From: Arsenicicoccus sp. oral taxon 190
GTDB lineage: Bacteria; Actinomycetota; Actinomycetes; Actinomycetales; Dermatophilaceae
Reading direction: 5' to 3'
Assembly (NCBI RefSeq): GCF_001189535.1
Contig: NZ_CP012070.1
Span: 1,550,001-1,614,000, forward strand
DNA length: 64,000 bases
The position numbers and the translations under genes were made by a program. The notes under the pieces are model-generated. The model did not search any database. It worked only from the letters and a program-made list of their open reading frames with translations, and was not told the origin of the DNA. Below, piece after piece: positions 35,558 through 44,275 of the stretch (the first letter of the stretch is position 1; each line of letters opens with the position of its first letter).

Positions 35558-36532
35558 GTGAGCTTTCCCACGCACCGCCCCCGTCGCCTGCGGCAGAGCC
35601 CCGCGGTCCGGCGCCTCGTCGCGCAGACCCGGCTGCACCCGGCGCAGCTGATCCTGCCGGTCTTCGTGCGGGAGGGGGCCACCGAGCCACGGCCCATCGG
35701 GTCCATGCCCGGCGTGGTGCAGCACTCCCTGGACAGCCTCGAGCAGGCCGCCCGGGAGGCGGCCCGGGCGGGCGTCGGCGGGATCATGGTCTTCGGGGTC
35801 CCCACCAGCAAGGACGCCGTCGGGTCCGGCGCCACCGACCCCGACGGGATCCTCAACGTCGCGCTGCGCCGGCTGGCCGACACCGTCGGCGACGACCTGG
35901 TCGTGATGGCCGACCTGTGCCTGGACGAGTTCACCGACCACGGCCACTGCGGGGTCCTCGACGACCGCGGCCGGGTCGACAACGACGCCACCCTGGAGCG
36001 GTACGCCGCGATGGGCATCGCCCAGGCCGAGGCCGGCGCCATCGTCGTGGGCCTGTCCGGGATGATGGACGGCCAGGTCGGCCACGTGCGCCAGGCCCTC
36101 GACGACGCCGGCCGCACCGACACCATCCTGCTCGCCTACGCCGCGAAGTACGCGTCCGGCTACTACGGCCCCTTCCGCGAGGCCGTCGCCAGCTCGCTGC
36201 AGGGCGACCGCGCCACCTACCAGCAGGACCCCGCCAACTTCACCGAGTCGCTGCGCGAGACCCGCCTCGACATCGAGGAGGGCGCCGACATGGTCATGGT
36301 CAAGCCGGCGCTGCCCTACCTCGACGTCCTCGCGGCGGTCGCGGCCGAGTCGACCGTGCCGGTGTCCGCCTACCAGGTGTCGGGGGAGTATGCCCAGATC
36401 GAGGCCGCCGCCGCCCAGGGCTGGATCGACCGCGAGCGCGTCGCCCTGGAGTCGCTGACGAGCATCCACCGGGCCGGCGCCGCGCAGATCCTCACCTACT
36501 ACGCGACCGAGGCCGCCGGCTGGATCTCGTGA
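35558..36532 (+). CDS. hemB: Delta-aminolevulinic acid dehydratase (porphobilinogen synthase)
   Basis: HemB condenses two 5-aminolevulinates to porphobilinogen. The 324-residue protein has the active-site Lys in YAAKYASGYYGPF and the Schiff-base Lys in MVKPALPYLD. The metal-site region reads DLCLDEFTDHGHCG: the second Cys of the zinc-type C-x-C motif is Asp, so this is not the classical three-Cys zinc enzyme, and magnesium dependence is plausible. The start is GTG 35558 after GGAGAGG. It lies 74 bases after hemD and completes the run of rex-hem genes. Confidence 0.95.
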   Translation: MSFPTHRPRRLRQSPAVRRLVAQTRLHPAQLILPVFVREGATEPRPIGSMPGVVQHSLDSLEQAAREAARAGVGGIMVFGVPTSKDAVGSGATDPDGILNVALRRLADTVGDDLVVMADLCLDEFTDHGHCGVLDDRGRVDNDATLERYAAMGIAQAEAGAIVVGLSGMMDGQVGHVRQALDDAGRTDTILLAYAAKYASGYYGPFREAVASSLQGDRATYQQDPANFTESLRETRLDIEEGADMVMVKPALPYLDVLAAVAAESTVPVSAYQVSGEYAQIEAAAAQGWIDRERVALESLTSIHRAGAAQILTYYATEAAGWIS

Positions 36533-36631
36533 CCGTGCGCGGACCGGGCCCGGGGGTTCGCTAGTCTGTGCGGATGGGTGCGGCGTCGGCCGTGACCACG
36601 GGGAGCCGGGTGAGGACGAACGGGGAAGACG

Positions 36632-37129
36632 TTGGCGGAGGACGTGCGGTGGCTCAGCGCGACCGAGCAGGTCGCGTGGCGCGCCTACCTGCGGGGCCAG
36701 CGGCTGCTGGAGGTCGCTCTGGACAAGGACCTGCAGGCCCACGGGGTGTCGCTGTCGGAGTACGAGATCCTCTCGATGCTGTCCGAGCAGCCCGGCCGCC
36801 GGCAGCGCATGTCCGAGCTCGCCGCCCTCGTGGTGCAGTCACGCTCCCGGCTCACCCACACCGCCAACCGGCTCGAGGGACGCGGCTGGGTCGAGCGGCA
36901 CCCGGTGCCCGGTGACGGCCGCGGGGTGGAGCTGGTGCTCACCGAGGCCGGGTTCGCGGCGCTCGTCGAGATGGCCCCGGTGCACGTCGAGAGCGTCCGG
37001 CGGCACTGGCTCGACGCCCTGCCGCCCGAGCTGGTGACGGCGCTCGGCGACGCCATGGCCCGGGTGCGCGACGACCTCGGGACCACCCAGCAGCAGCGGG
37101 CCGAGGCCGACCGGATCGCCCGCGGCTGA
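36632..37129 (+). CDS. MarR-family transcriptional regulator
   Basis: The 165-residue protein has the MarR winged helix: LSEYEILSMLSEQPGRRQRMSELAALVVQSRSRLTHTANRLEGRGWVER (about residues 39-88), with the wing GDGRGVELVLTEAG. It starts at TTG 36632 after GGGAAG, a rare start codon; GTG 36644 is an alternative. A TAGTCT -10 box lies at 36562-36567. It may respond to a phenolic or oxidant ligand, but nothing in the sequence shows which. It lies between hemB and hemL and could regulate either. Confidence 0.85.
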   Translation: MAEDVRWLSATEQVAWRAYLRGQRLLEVALDKDLQAHGVSLSEYEILSMLSEQPGRRQRMSELAALVVQSRSRLTHTANRLEGRGWVERHPVPGDGRGVELVLTEAGFAALVEMAPVHVESVRRHWLDALPPELVTALGDAMARVRDDLGTTQQQRAEADRIARG

Positions 37130-37232
37130 CCCCTCCCTCGGGTCGCCTGCCCGGCCGTATGCCGCGCTCCCGGCCGCCCGTCACCGTGGTGAGGTTTGGC
37201 CCGGCGGTGGCCCCGGCGCGAGACTAGGACCC

Positions 37233-38579
37233 ATGACCACGTCGCCGCCGGCATACCCCCTGGCCGCCCCCGCCTCGCAGGCCCTCTTCGAGCGGGCGGC
37301 CGCCGTGATCCCGGGGGGCGTCAACTCGCCGGTCCGGGCGTTCCGCTCAGTCGGGGGGACCCCGAGGTTCATGGCGAGCGCGCGCGGCCCCTACCTCACC
37401 GACGTCGACGGCCGGGAGTACGTCGACCTGCTGTGCTCATGGGGGCCGATGATCCTCGGGCACCAGCACCCCGCGGTGCTGGAGGCGGTGCAGGAGGCCG
37501 CGACCAAGGGCTTCTCCTACGGCACCCCCAGCGAGAACGAGCTGCTGCTCGCCGAGGCCATCGTCAACCGGGTCGAGCCGGTCGAGCAGGTGCGGCTGGT
37601 CTCCAGCGGCACCGAGGCGACGATGAGCGCGCTGCGGCTGGCGCGAGGCTTCACCGGGCGGTCGGCGGTCGTGAAGTTCGCCGGCTGCTACCACGGCCAC
37701 GTCGACGCCCTGCTCGCGCACGCCGGCAGCGGGGTCGCGACCTTCGCCCTGCCCGACTCGGCCGGGGTGCCGGCCAGCTCGGCCGGCGAGACGATCGTGC
37801 TGCCCTACAACGACGTCCGTGCCCTGGAGGAGGCCTTCCGGGAGCGCGGTGACCAGATCGCCGCGGTCATCACCGAGGCCGCGCCGGGCAACATGGGCAT
37901 GGTGCCGCCCGCCCCCGGCTTCACCGAGGCGCTGCGCCGCGTGACCCAGGAGCACGGCGCGCTGCTGATCAGCGACGAGGTGATGACGGGCTTCCGCGCG
38001 TCCGCGGCGGGGTGGTACGGCCTGGAGGGGCCCACGACCTTCGGCGCGCCGGACCTGTTCACCTTCGGCAAGGTCATGGGCGGCGGCTTCCCCGCGGCGG
38101 CCTTCGGGGGCCGCCGGGACGTGATGGCGCACCTGGCCCCGGCCGGGCCCGTCTACCAGGCCGGCACGCTGTCCGGCAACCCCGTGGCCACGGCGGCCGG
38201 CCTCGCGACGCTGCGCGGCTGCACCCCGGCGGTCTACGAGCGCCTCGAGACGGTGGCCCACGCCATCGCCGACGGCGTCACCGCCGAGCTGTCCGCCGTG
38301 GGCGTGCCGCACACGATCCAGTGGGCCGGGTCGATGTTCTCGGTGTTCTTCCGCGAGGGGCCGGTCCTCGGTTACGCCGACGCCCAGCAGCAGGACACGC
38401 AGGCCTTCGCGCGGTTCTTCCACGCCATGCTCAGCCAGGGCGTGCACCTGCCGCCGAGCGCCTACGAGTGCTGGTTCGTGAGCGCGGCGCACGACGACGA
38501 GGCGGTGGACCGGGTGCTGACCGCGCTGCCGGCCGCTGCCAGGGCAGCCTCAGCGGCCGATGGTACGGTGGGCGCATGA
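37233..38579 (+). CDS. hemL: Glutamate-1-semialdehyde 2,1-aminomutase
   Basis: HemL converts glutamate-1-semialdehyde to 5-aminolevulinate with PLP. The 448-residue protein has GGVNSPVRAFRSVGG near the N-terminus, SSGTEATMSALRLARGFTGR, LISDEVMTGFR (the Asp that pairs with PLP) and the PLP Lys in FTFGKVMGGGFPAAA. A GAGACT seven bases before the ATG is a weak leaderless -10. Its end overlaps the next gene's start by four bases. Confidence 0.96.
   Translation: MTTSPPAYPLAAPASQALFERAAAVIPGGVNSPVRAFRSVGGTPRFMASARGPYLTDVDGREYVDLLCSWGPMILGHQHPAVLEAVQEAATKGFSYGTPSENELLLAEAIVNRVEPVEQVRLVSSGTEATMSALRLARGFTGRSAVVKFAGCYHGHVDALLAHAGSGVATFALPDSAGVPASSAGETIVLPYNDVRALEEAFRERGDQIAAVITEAAPGNMGMVPPAPGFTEALRRVTQEHGALLISDEVMTGFRASAAGWYGLEGPTTFGAPDLFTFGKVMGGGFPAAAFGGRRDVMAHLAPAGPVYQAGTLSGNPVATAAGLATLRGCTPAVYERLETVAHAIADGVTAELSAVGVPHTIQWAGSMFSVFFREGPVLGYADAQQQDTQAFARFFHAMLSQGVHLPPSAYECWFVSAAHDDEAVDRVLTALPAAARAASAADGTVGA
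38564..38569 (+). promoter_or_regulatory. Internal -10 box within the hemL 3' end
   Basis: TACGGT ends six bases before the ATG at 38576, inside the last codons of hemL. It would give a leaderless start for the phosphatase and cytochrome c maturation genes independent of hemL. Confidence 0.4.
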
Positions 38580-39223
38580 CGATGCCCGAGCGCACCGTGG
38601 TGCACCTCGTGCGTCACGGGGAGGTGCACAACCCCGACAAGCTGCTCTACGGCCGGCTGCCGGACTTCCACCTGTCCGAGCTGGGGGTCCGGATGGCCGA
38701 GATGATCGCGACCTCCCTGGACGGGCACGACGTCGCGCTGGTCGTCGCCTCCCCGCTGGAGCGCGCGCAGGAGACCGCCCGGCCCACGGCCGAGCGGTTC
38801 GGGCTGCCGATCCTGACCGACAGCCGGCTGATCGAGGCGGGCAACCACTTCGAGGGCCGCCGGTTCGGCCACGGGCAGGGGTCGCTGCGGCACCCCGGCA
38901 ATTGGTGGCTGGTCCGCAACCCCTTCAGGCCGTCCTGGGGCGAGCCCTACCGCCAGATCGCCCGGCGCATGGAGCAGGCCGCCGACGCCGCCCGCCGCCA
39001 GGCACCCGGCCGCGAGGTCGTCCTCGTCTCCCACCAGCTGCCGGTGTGGACGCTGCGGCGCCACCTCGAGGGACGCCCGCTGTGGCACGACCCCCGCAAC
39101 CGGCAGTGCACCCTGGCCAGCCTGACCAGCCTGCACTACGAGGGCGACCGGCTGGACGCCATCGTCTACAGCGAGCCCGCCGCGTCGCTGCTGCCCGTGG
39201 CCGAGCCGTCGGTCGGGGCATGA
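38576..39223 (+). CDS. Histidine phosphatase family protein
   Basis: The 215-residue protein has the phosphoglycerate mutase-like RHG motif (VHLVRHGEVHNP, residues about 7-18), a conserved ASPLERAQETARPTAERFG, and the second His in VVLVSHQLPVW. The His that becomes phosphorylated is in LVRHGE. It lies between hemL and the tlpA-ccdA-resB-ccsB genes, the place of Rv0525 in M. tuberculosis (from memory). The substrate is unknown. Confidence 0.88.
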   Translation: MTMPERTVVHLVRHGEVHNPDKLLYGRLPDFHLSELGVRMAEMIATSLDGHDVALVVASPLERAQETARPTAERFGLPILTDSRLIEAGNHFEGRRFGHGQGSLRHPGNWWLVRNPFRPSWGEPYRQIARRMEQAADAARRQAPGREVVLVSHQLPVWTLRRHLEGRPLWHDPRNRQCTLASLTSLHYEGDRLDAIVYSEPAASLLPVAEPSVGA

Positions 39224-39825
39224 GGCCCGGTCGGCGCGCCCTGACCGCCCTGCTCGCCGCGACTCTCGTGGGCGCGTCGCTGGCGGGCTGCGGCGAGGAC
39301 CCCGGCTCGGTCAACGCTCAGGCGCGGGCCGGCGACCAGAAGGGCTACCTCTCCGGCGACGGCTCCATCGAGCGGCTCGCCGCGGACAAGCGCCAGGCAC
39401 CCGTCGCGCTGCGCGGCACCACGCTGGACGGCAAGCCGTGGGACGCGGCCTCCCGCCGCGGCCACGTCGTCGTGCTCAACCTGTGGGCGTCCTGGTGCCC
39501 GCCCTGCGTGGCCGAGCAGCCCCGCCTCGACGCGCTGCACGCCGAGCTCGCCAAGACCCAGCCCACCGTGGAGATGATGGGCATCCACGCCGGGCGCGAG
39601 TCCAGCGACAACGCCAGGGACTTCGCCACCGGCCACCGGGTGCCCTACCCCACGCTGGCCTACGACGGCCAGACCGTCCTCGCGCTGCAGGGCAAGGCGC
39701 CCTCCCCGCCCACGACGCTGGTCCTGGACAAGCAGGGGCGGATCGCGGCGCGGGTGCTCGGGCCGATCACGGCGGAGCGCACCGTGGCCGACCTCGTCGC
39801 CGACGTCGCCAAGGAAGCCGGGTGA
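39220..39825 (+). CDS. TlpA/ResA-like lipoprotein thiol-disulfide oxidoreductase
   Basis: The 201-residue protein has a lipobox LAGC (Cys24) and a thioredoxin domain with the redox motif WCPPC (Cys93 and Cys96) after VVLNLWAS. ResA-type proteins keep the apocytochrome c haem-binding Cys pair reduced outside the membrane, with electrons from CcdA encoded next. The cis-Pro loop is KAPSPPTTLVLD. Start and stop overlap both neighbours by four bases, giving a tightly coupled operon. Confidence 0.92.
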   Translation: MRPGRRALTALLAATLVGASLAGCGEDPGSVNAQARAGDQKGYLSGDGSIERLAADKRQAPVALRGTTLDGKPWDAASRRGHVVVLNLWASWCPPCVAEQPRLDALHAELAKTQPTVEMMGIHAGRESSDNARDFATGHRVPYPTLAYDGQTVLALQGKAPSPPTTLVLDKQGRIAARVLGPITAERTVADLVADVAKEAG

Positions 39826-40586
39826 TCACCGGGCCCACCGACGTGATCGCCGAGGGGACCCTCCCGCTCGCCGCTCTCGTCGCGCTCGTCGCCGGTGCCG
39901 TGTCCTTCCTGTCGCCGTGCGTGCTGCCGCTGGTGCCGGGCTTCCTGGGCTACGTGACCGGGCTGGGGGAGACCAGCCTGCAGGAGCGGCGCGTGCGCCG
40001 GATGCTCGGCGGCACCACGCTCTTCGTGCTCGGCTTCACCCTGGTCTTCGTGCCGCTCGTGATCCTGGTGGTCTCGTCGTTGTCGGTGCTGCTGCGCGAC
40101 CACCGCGAGCTGCTGGTGCGGGTGGGCGGCGCCGTGGTGCTGCTGCTGGCGCTCGTCTTCGCGGGGGTGGGCACGCAGCGGCAGGTCAAGGTCGGGTGGC
40201 GACCCGCCGCCGGCCTCGCCGGGGCCCCGCTCCTGGGCGCCGCCTTCGCCCTCGGCTGGACCCCGTGCATCGGCCCCACCCTCGGCGCCGTCATGGCCCT
40301 CGGCAGCCCCCTGGACGACAGCCAGACCGGGCCGCTGCTGCGCGGGGCCGTGCTCGGCGTCGCCTACTGCCTCGGCCTCGGCCTGCCCTTCCTGGCGCTG
40401 GCCGGCGGCTACTCCCGGCTGGTGGGCGCCTGGTCGGCGCTGCGCCGCCACCAGCGGGCCCTGCAGCTGGCCGGCGCCGCGCTGCTGGCGCTGCTCGGCC
40501 TGCTGATGCTGCTGGGCCTGTGGGAGCCCCTCATGTCGGGGCTGCAGCAGCGCTTGATCGACGTCTTCGGAGACCCGGTGATCTGA
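39822..40586 (+). CDS. ccdA: Cytochrome c biogenesis protein CcdA
   Basis: CcdA carries electrons across the membrane from thioredoxin to the extracytoplasmic TlpA/ResA protein. The 254-residue protein has six hydrophobic spans, the paired active-site motifs LSPCVLPLVPG (first span) and GWTPCIGPTLG (fourth span), each with one redox Cys next to prolines. The GTG at 39822 overlaps the tlpA stop. Confidence 0.94.
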   Translation: MITGPTDVIAEGTLPLAALVALVAGAVSFLSPCVLPLVPGFLGYVTGLGETSLQERRVRRMLGGTTLFVLGFTLVFVPLVILVVSSLSVLLRDHRELLVRVGGAVVLLLALVFAGVGTQRQVKVGWRPAAGLAGAPLLGAAFALGWTPCIGPTLGAVMALGSPLDDSQTGPLLRGAVLGVAYCLGLGLPFLALAGGYSRLVGAWSALRRHQRALQLAGAALLALLGLLMLLGLWEPLMSGLQQRLIDVFGDPVI

Positions 40587-42274
40587 TGCCCGCCACCACC
40601 CGTGACCGCACCGACATCGCCCAGCCCCGGCTGGGCCCGCTCGGCTGGGCCCGCTGGGCCTGGCGGCAGCTCACGAGCATGCGCACCGCGCTGCTCCTGC
40701 TGCTGCTGCTCGCCGTGGCCGCCATCCCCGGCTCGGTCTTCCCGCAGCGCGACATCGACCCCGTCAAGGTCCGCACCTACCTCGACCAGCACAAGAGCCT
40801 CGGGCCCTGGATGGACCGGGCGTCGCTCTTCGACGTCTACGCCTCCCCGTGGTTCGCGGCCGTCTACCTGCTCCTCTTCATCTCCCTGGTCGGGTGCGTC
40901 GTGCCGCGCCTCGGCATCCTGTGGCGCGAGCTGCGCGCCCAGCCGCCGCGCGCCCCGCGGCGCCTGGACCGCTTCCCCGAGCACCGGCAGGTCGACCTCG
41001 GCGACGTCGACCCCGCCCACGCCCTCACCACCGCCCGGGAGCTGCTGCGCGAGCGCCGCTACCGGGTGCGCGCGGGCGGGCGGGAGACCGGGGACGGGGC
41101 CTCGGCGGCGCGCGGGACGGCGACCGACGAGGACGGCGGGCGCGCGGCATACGGCCTGCTGACCGACGGGGTGTCGGGAGAGCGGGGCTACCTGCGCGAG
41201 GCGGGCAACCTGCTCTTCCACCTGGCGCTGCTCGTGGTCATCGTCGCGGTCGCCGTCGGCCACCTGCTCGGCTGGCGCGTCGACGCGATCGTGCCCGAGG
41301 GCGAGACCTTCGCCAACACGACCAGCCAGCACGACACCTTCTCCAAGGGGCCGTGGGTGGACGAGGAGTCGCTGCCGCCGTTCACGGTGCGCATCGACAA
41401 GGTGACCGTCGAGTTCGAGACCCAGCTCAAGGGCAAGCAGTTCGGCCAGCCGCGGTCCTTCGCGGCGGACACCACCACCCGCGCCGAGCCCGGCGCCCCC
41501 GAGAAGCCGCAGCGGCTCGAGGTCAACCACCCGCTGAGCTTCGGCCAGTCCTCGGTCTACCTGCTCGGCAACGGCTACGCGCCCGTCATCGTCGTCAAGG
41601 ACGCCCAGGGGCGCCAGGTCTACGACCAGGCGACGGTCTTCCGGCCGCAGGACAACAACTACACGTCCACCGGCGCCGTCAAGGTGTCCGCGCTGCCGGA
41701 GGGCAAGCAGCTGGGCTTCCTCGGGATGTTCGCGCCGACCATCTCCGACGCCGGGCTGCGCGCGATGCCGCAGAGCGACTTCCCGGCGCCCGCGGCGCCG
41801 GGGCTGCTGCTGGAGATGTGGGAGGGGACGCTCTTCCCCGACGGGCGCCCACAGTCCGTCTACACCCTCGAGACCTCCGCCATGAAGCAGCCCAAGACCG
41901 CCTCCGGCCTGCCGGTCCGGCTCGCGCTGCGCCCCGGCGAGACCCAGCAGCTGCCCGGCGGGCGCGGCTCGGTGACCTTCGAGGGCTACAAGCGCTTCGC
42001 CGGCCTGTCGGTGCGCCACGACCCGGGCAAGCCGGTGGCGCTCGCGGGCGCCGCGCTCGTGCTCGTCGGCCTGATCATGTCGCTGCTGATCCGACGCCGA
42101 CGCGCCTTCGTGCGGGTCACCGACCGCGAAGGACGTAGGCTGCTGGAGGTGGCCGGTCTCTCCAAGAGCGAGGACCCCCGCCTCGGTGACGCCGTCGACG
42201 ACCTGACCGCGGAGCTCTGCTCCCGGCTCGGCCTGGCTGCACCCGCCCGCCCTCTCGAGGAGACCGTCCGATGA
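40586..42274 (+). CDS. resB: Cytochrome c biogenesis protein ResB (Ccs1)
   Basis: ResB (562 residues) partners CcsB in System II cytochrome c maturation. It has three N-terminal and central membrane spans (residues about 33-52, 88-108 and 207-230), a large extracytoplasmic domain (VEFETQLKGKQFG, NHPLSFGQSSVYLLGNGY), and a final span (ALVLVGLIMSLLIRRRRAF) before a cytoplasmic tail. A variable Gly/Ala-rich insert with GDGASAARGTATDEDGG lies near residue 165. Its ATG overlaps the ccdA stop (TGATG). Confidence 0.92.
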   Translation: MPATTRDRTDIAQPRLGPLGWARWAWRQLTSMRTALLLLLLLAVAAIPGSVFPQRDIDPVKVRTYLDQHKSLGPWMDRASLFDVYASPWFAAVYLLLFISLVGCVVPRLGILWRELRAQPPRAPRRLDRFPEHRQVDLGDVDPAHALTTARELLRERRYRVRAGGRETGDGASAARGTATDEDGGRAAYGLLTDGVSGERGYLREAGNLLFHLALLVVIVAVAVGHLLGWRVDAIVPEGETFANTTSQHDTFSKGPWVDEESLPPFTVRIDKVTVEFETQLKGKQFGQPRSFAADTTTRAEPGAPEKPQRLEVNHPLSFGQSSVYLLGNGYAPVIVVKDAQGRQVYDQATVFRPQDNNYTSTGAVKVSALPEGKQLGFLGMFAPTISDAGLRAMPQSDFPAPAAPGLLLEMWEGTLFPDGRPQSVYTLETSAMKQPKTASGLPVRLALRPGETQQLPGGRGSVTFEGYKRFAGLSVRHDPGKPVALAGAALVLVGLIMSLLIRRRRAFVRVTDREGRRLLEVAGLSKSEDPRLGDAVDDLTAELCSRLGLAAPARPLEETVR

Positions 42275-43278
42275 CCCCCCAGACCCTCGCCGACCTCTCC
42301 AACCTCAGCGTCTACTCCGCGCTCGTGGTGCTGGGGCTGGCCTTCGTCGCCTTCGCGGTCGACCTTGCCCGCACCCGCAGCCGGGCCATGGTCGACGAGC
42401 AGGGCCGTATGCCGAGCGCCCACCCGACCGCCGTGGCCGCCGCCTCGGGCGGGACCACCGACACCCTGGTCCGGACCGACACCGCCGCCCGGGACGACGC
42501 TGCGGCCGCCGGTCGGCGGCCCGCGGCGGGGATCGGCCTGTCGCTGACCCGCCTCGCGGCGCTGCTGCTCGTCGCGGCGGTGGTGCTGCGCGCGCTGTCC
42601 GTGATGCGGCCCCCGTGGGGCAACCTCTACGAGTACCTCCTCACCGCGTCGACCGCCATCGCCGTGGTGTACGTGGTGCTGTCGCTGCGCCGGGACATGC
42701 GCTGGCTCGGGATCTTCGTCACCGCGCTGATCATGCTGATCCTGGGGCCGGCGCTGTCGGTCTACACCGAGGCCGGCCAGCTGATGCCGTCGCTGCGGTC
42801 CTACTGGCTCGTGGTGCACGTGTCGATCGCGATCCTCGCCACCGCGATGTTCGCGATCGGCGCCGCGCTGGGCGTGCTCTACCTCGTGCAGGACACCAGC
42901 GAGCGCCGGCGGCGCGCCGGGGCCTCGCTCGGCGCGTGGCGCCAGACCCTGCTCGCCGCCGTCCCCGGCTCGCGGGCCCTGGACCGCATGGCCTACGGCC
43001 TGCACGTCGTGGCGTTCCCGCTGTGGACCTTCACCGTCATCGCCGGCGCGATCTGGGCCGAGAAGGCCTGGGGCCGCTACTGGGGCTGGGACCCCAAGGA
43101 GGTGTGGTCGTTCATCATCTGGGTGGTCTACGCCGCCTACCTTCACGCCCGGGCCACCACCGGGTGGAAGACCCGCTCGGCGACCTGGATCGCGCTCGCC
43201 GGCTTCCTGTGCATCGTCATGAACTCGTTCGTCGTCAACAAGTTCATGTCCGGCATGCACTCCTACTCCGGGATGTGA
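42271..43278 (+). CDS. ccsB: Cytochrome c biogenesis protein CcsB (ResC)
   Basis: CcsB (335 residues) is the heme-handling half of System II. It carries the tryptophan-rich WWD-type motif WGRYWGWDPKEVWSFIIW near residue 267. Nearby His residues lie in VVHVSIAIL, GLHVVAFPLW and AYLHARATTGW, as expected for external heme ligands. There are about eight membrane spans. The N-terminal 90 residues include a variable linker (VAAASGGTTDTLVRTDTAA). It overlaps resB by four bases. Confidence 0.94.
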   Translation: MTPQTLADLSNLSVYSALVVLGLAFVAFAVDLARTRSRAMVDEQGRMPSAHPTAVAAASGGTTDTLVRTDTAARDDAAAAGRRPAAGIGLSLTRLAALLLVAAVVLRALSVMRPPWGNLYEYLLTASTAIAVVYVVLSLRRDMRWLGIFVTALIMLILGPALSVYTEAGQLMPSLRSYWLVVHVSIAILATAMFAIGAALGVLYLVQDTSERRRRAGASLGAWRQTLLAAVPGSRALDRMAYGLHVVAFPLWTFTVIAGAIWAEKAWGRYWGWDPKEVWSFIIWVVYAAYLHARATTGWKTRSATWIALAGFLCIVMNSFVVNKFMSGMHSYSGM

Positions 43279-43283
43279 CCGAG

Positions 43284-43619
43284 ATGAACCCTGGGCTGCG
43301 CTACTCCCTGCTCCGGCTGCTGCTGTTCTTCGGCTGCCTGATCGCCCTGTGGCTGGTCGGGCTGCGCGGCATCGCGCTGGTCGTCGCCGCCGGCCTGCTC
43401 TCCATGGTCGTGTCGGTGTGGACGCTGCGCGGACCGCGCGAGGAGTTCAGCGCCCGCATCGCCTCGCGGGTGGACGAGCGCGCCGCCCGCGCCGAGGAGC
43501 GCGGCGCCCACCGGGTCTCCGACGAGGAGGCCGAGGAGGCCGAGCTGCGCCGGCAGGCCCCGGGCAGCGACCGCGGGGGCGAGCCGGAGGCCCGAGGCCG
43601 GGACACCGGCCGGCCATGA
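43284..43619 (+). CDS. DUF4229 small membrane protein
   Basis: The 111-residue protein has two hydrophobic spans (LLRLLLFFGCLIALWLVG and GIALVVAAGLLSMVVSVW) and a charged C-terminal tail rich in Arg, Glu and Ala. It fits the actinobacterial DUF4229 family and follows ccsB as in many genomes. Its function is unknown; a role in the cytochrome c or menaquinone cluster is only suggested by position. It overlaps the next gene's start by four bases. Confidence 0.75.
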   Translation: MNPGLRYSLLRLLLFFGCLIALWLVGLRGIALVVAAGLLSMVVSVWTLRGPREEFSARIASRVDERAARAEERGAHRVSDEEAEEAELRRQAPGSDRGGEPEARGRDTGRP

Positions 43620-44251
43620 CGCTCGCCGGCGCCGTCGCGTCGTTCGCGGTCGTCGCGGGGCTCATGACCCTCACCCCGGGCCTGGACACGGCCCTGGTGC
43701 TGCGCACCGCCACACGTCGGGGGCGCCGGGCCGCCGCCGCGGCAGCCCTCGGGATCAGCGCGGGCGTGCTGGTGTGGGCCGTGGCCGCAGCCGTGGGGGT
43801 GTCGGCGCTGCTGACCGCCTCGGCGACGGCCTACGCCGTGGTGCGATACGGGGGAGCGGCATACATGCTGTGGCTCGGCGTGGGGATGCTGCGCGCGGCC
43901 TGGCGCGGGGAGTCGCACCAGCCGGACGAGGCGACGGTGCGGACCGGCTCGACGGCCTGGGCCGCCTTCCGACAGGGGCTGCTGGTCAACCTGATGAACC
44001 CCAAGGTCGGGGCGTTCTACGTCGCGCTGCTCCCGCAGTTCATCCCGCAGGGCGACTCGGCGGGGCTCGTGGGCGCGCTGCTCGGGTTGGTGCACACCGC
44101 CGAGGGGATGGTGTGGTTCGCCCTGCTGATCCTCGCGGTGGACCGGATGCGCGGTTGGCTGGCGCGGCCGGCGGCGCAGCGTTGGATCGACGGCGTCGCC
44201 GGGACGGCCGTCGTGGGCTTCGGGCTGCGGCTCGGGTTGTCGCGGGCCTGA
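43616..44251 (+). CDS. LysE family exporter
   Basis: The 211-residue protein has the LysE/RhtB signature: MTLTPGLDTALVLRTATRRGRRAAAAAALGISAG near the N-terminus, YGGAAYMLWLGVGML, FRQGLLVNLMNPKVGAFYVALLPQF and a hydrophobic C-terminus. It probably exports amino acids or similar solutes. The first membrane span and the conserved Pro-Gly pair are intact. It converges with menA, 24 bases away. Confidence 0.87.
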   Translation: MTLAGAVASFAVVAGLMTLTPGLDTALVLRTATRRGRRAAAAAALGISAGVLVWAVAAAVGVSALLTASATAYAVVRYGGAAYMLWLGVGMLRAAWRGESHQPDEATVRTGSTAWAAFRQGLLVNLMNPKVGAFYVALLPQFIPQGDSAGLVGALLGLVHTAEGMVWFALLILAVDRMRGWLARPAAQRWIDGVAGTAVVGFGLRLGLSRA

Positions 44252-44275
44252 CCGCGGCTGCGGTGCCGTCCCGCG

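Noticed and set aside
36568..36915. Frame starting at ATG 36574, seven bases after a TAGTCT -10 box
   Set aside because: It is in the wrong frame for the MarR domain and becomes Arg/Ala/Gly shadow sequence; the -10 box more likely serves the marR transcript with a short leader.
42271..43278. Possible CcmC/CcmF (System I) assignment for the Trp-rich membrane protein
   Set aside because: The neighbours are ResB, CcdA and a TlpA/ResA-type protein, which define System II.
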